DNA of 64,000 nucleotides, from NCBI GenBank assembly GCA_026686845.1, contig JAIVEN010000004.1, positions 28,242,827 to 28,306,826 on the forward strand. The letters are read 5' to 3'. A program made the position numbers and the translations under genes. Shown here piece by piece: positions 63,019 to 64,000 of the stretch (position 1 is the stretch's first letter; every line of letters begins with the position of its first letter). The DNA is from Adenanthera pavonina (taxonomy: Eukaryota; Streptophyta; Magnoliopsida; Fabales; Fabaceae). A model generated the notes under the pieces. It worked only from the letters and a program-made list of their open reading frames with translations. It had not been told where the DNA came from and did not search any database.

Positions 63019-64000
63019 TTTCAGTAACAAATACTTCTATTGTATGGGTTGTTGAAGAAAAGCTTCTTATTTTTGCTGCATATACTGGTTATATAGTTAT
63101 AGGTGATCTTTTGGTTCTCTTTCCATTTGGAAGCTTTTAGAGTAAATTGGCTACTTATTCTTACTTGTTGAAGCCAATTACCTCATTAAAATTTCACTCC
63201 TATTATATGCTTCCTCGGTTCCTTGTTATAAGAGCCTTTTAACTAAATTATATATAGAGATCAATGAAATAAATTAAAATTAGTTAAAGTTAACAAATTT
63301 GTCAAAAATTCCAATAGCTTTCCAAATTTACTCGAACTTTATACTCATGGTAGAAAATATACAATACTTAAATGTAAGAGTATTAATTAAAGACACTTAA
63401 GAAAAAAATTAATGTACCTCATGAAGTGTGCATGATTCTATAATAAGGACCATACAAGACTTCTAGAATAGTTCTTATAATAAGAACAGATGAGAGATCA
63501 CACATTTGATATATTCCAACGGGAAGAGATCACCTGTTCTTTTGGCTAACCTAGCCCATTTTCCCACTTATACTGAATAAATTGGAACGGAAATTTTTAG
63601 CTTCAAATAGTTGTTAGTTTTGGATTTTAAAACTCAGTGAGTTGTAGAAGGATGCTTATTGATTTTTTGGAGAGAGGAAAATGAAATGGGTAAAAAAGCG
63701 ATTTTGTGGGTAAAAATGGATTTTGTTAATTAATTAATTTATATATTATAATATATAATCAAATTTATCTAACTCATCATATATAAATTGCAAAAGGTTC
63801 TTGCATTGTAGTAGTATCAAAATTGATATACACAATCGTATATAAATATATGTACACACACGGACACAATCAGGTTCAAAAGAATTGTAAGGAAGTAAAA
63901 TAAGCTGCAATCCTACACTAAATTTACAATACTAATTTGTTCTTTTTTACTATAATGATTTGTAATTAAATAAAAAAGTCTTAATTATTTTTTTAGATTT
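63019..64000. other. Non-coding right flank
   Basis: No gene is seen. Contains a MITE-like element (63210-63498) listed next; the rest is AT-rich with no recognisable feature. Confidence 0.55.
63210..63498. mobile_element. Stowaway-like MITE
   Basis: Left end CGGTTCCTTGTTATAAGAGCC and the reverse complement of the right end, CTGTTCTTATTATAAGAACTA, are inverted repeats with several mismatches. The 'cctc-gttcc...ataag' pattern is typical of Tc1/mariner-type Stowaway MITEs. About 290 bp, AT-rich, non-coding. TA target duplication not confirmed. Confidence 0.5.

Overview
This is a plant nuclear window, most likely from a dicot. It is AT-rich, its one intact gene has spliced introns, and most of it is layered LTR retrotransposons. 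I cannot name the species. There are no bacterial or phage features, no tRNA cluster and no CRISPR array.

The only gene that reads as intact is on the minus strand at 40519-50392. It encodes a 990-residue leucine-rich-repeat receptor kinase of the FLS2/EFR/Xa21 type (subfamily XII, non-RD). Three exons join in frame, with GT-AG borders and a TATA box about 55 bp before the start codon. Its second intron carries a 3.5 kb solo LTR, which itself carries a 408 bp Cassandra-like LTR with a 5S rRNA-derived segment. Two thaumatin-like (PR-5) pseudogenes, at 24641-25326 and about 59160-59440, lie in a shared duplicated block.

Layout. 1-1182 is non-coding with a MITE-like repeat. 1183-21551 is a nest: solo LTR A holds solo LTR B, which holds an inverted LTR C and a complete 11.8 kb Sirevirus-like Copia element (8897-20709, target duplication CAAAT). 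21552-25765 has MITE-like repeats and the first thaumatin pseudogene. 25766-37527 is solo LTR D, split by a complete but decayed Tekay-type Ty3-gypsy chromovirus (25775-35341, target duplication GCACC). 37528-40518 is non-coding with one possible orphan first exon. 40519-50456 is the receptor kinase and its promoter. 51016-55610 is a 100-bp tandem repeat split by a Copia solo LTR, itself split by an LTR C. 57262-59123 is a Copia solo LTR, followed by the second thaumatin fragment. 60504-63018 is a third LTR C, and 63019-64000 has a Stowaway-like MITE.

Insertion order follows from exact or near-exact 5-bp target duplications at most boundaries. Complete elements (two) are outnumbered by apparent solo LTRs (about seven), so LTR-LTR recombination has removed many element interiors. 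Most reading frames outside the kinase and the Copia element are chance frames inside LTRs.
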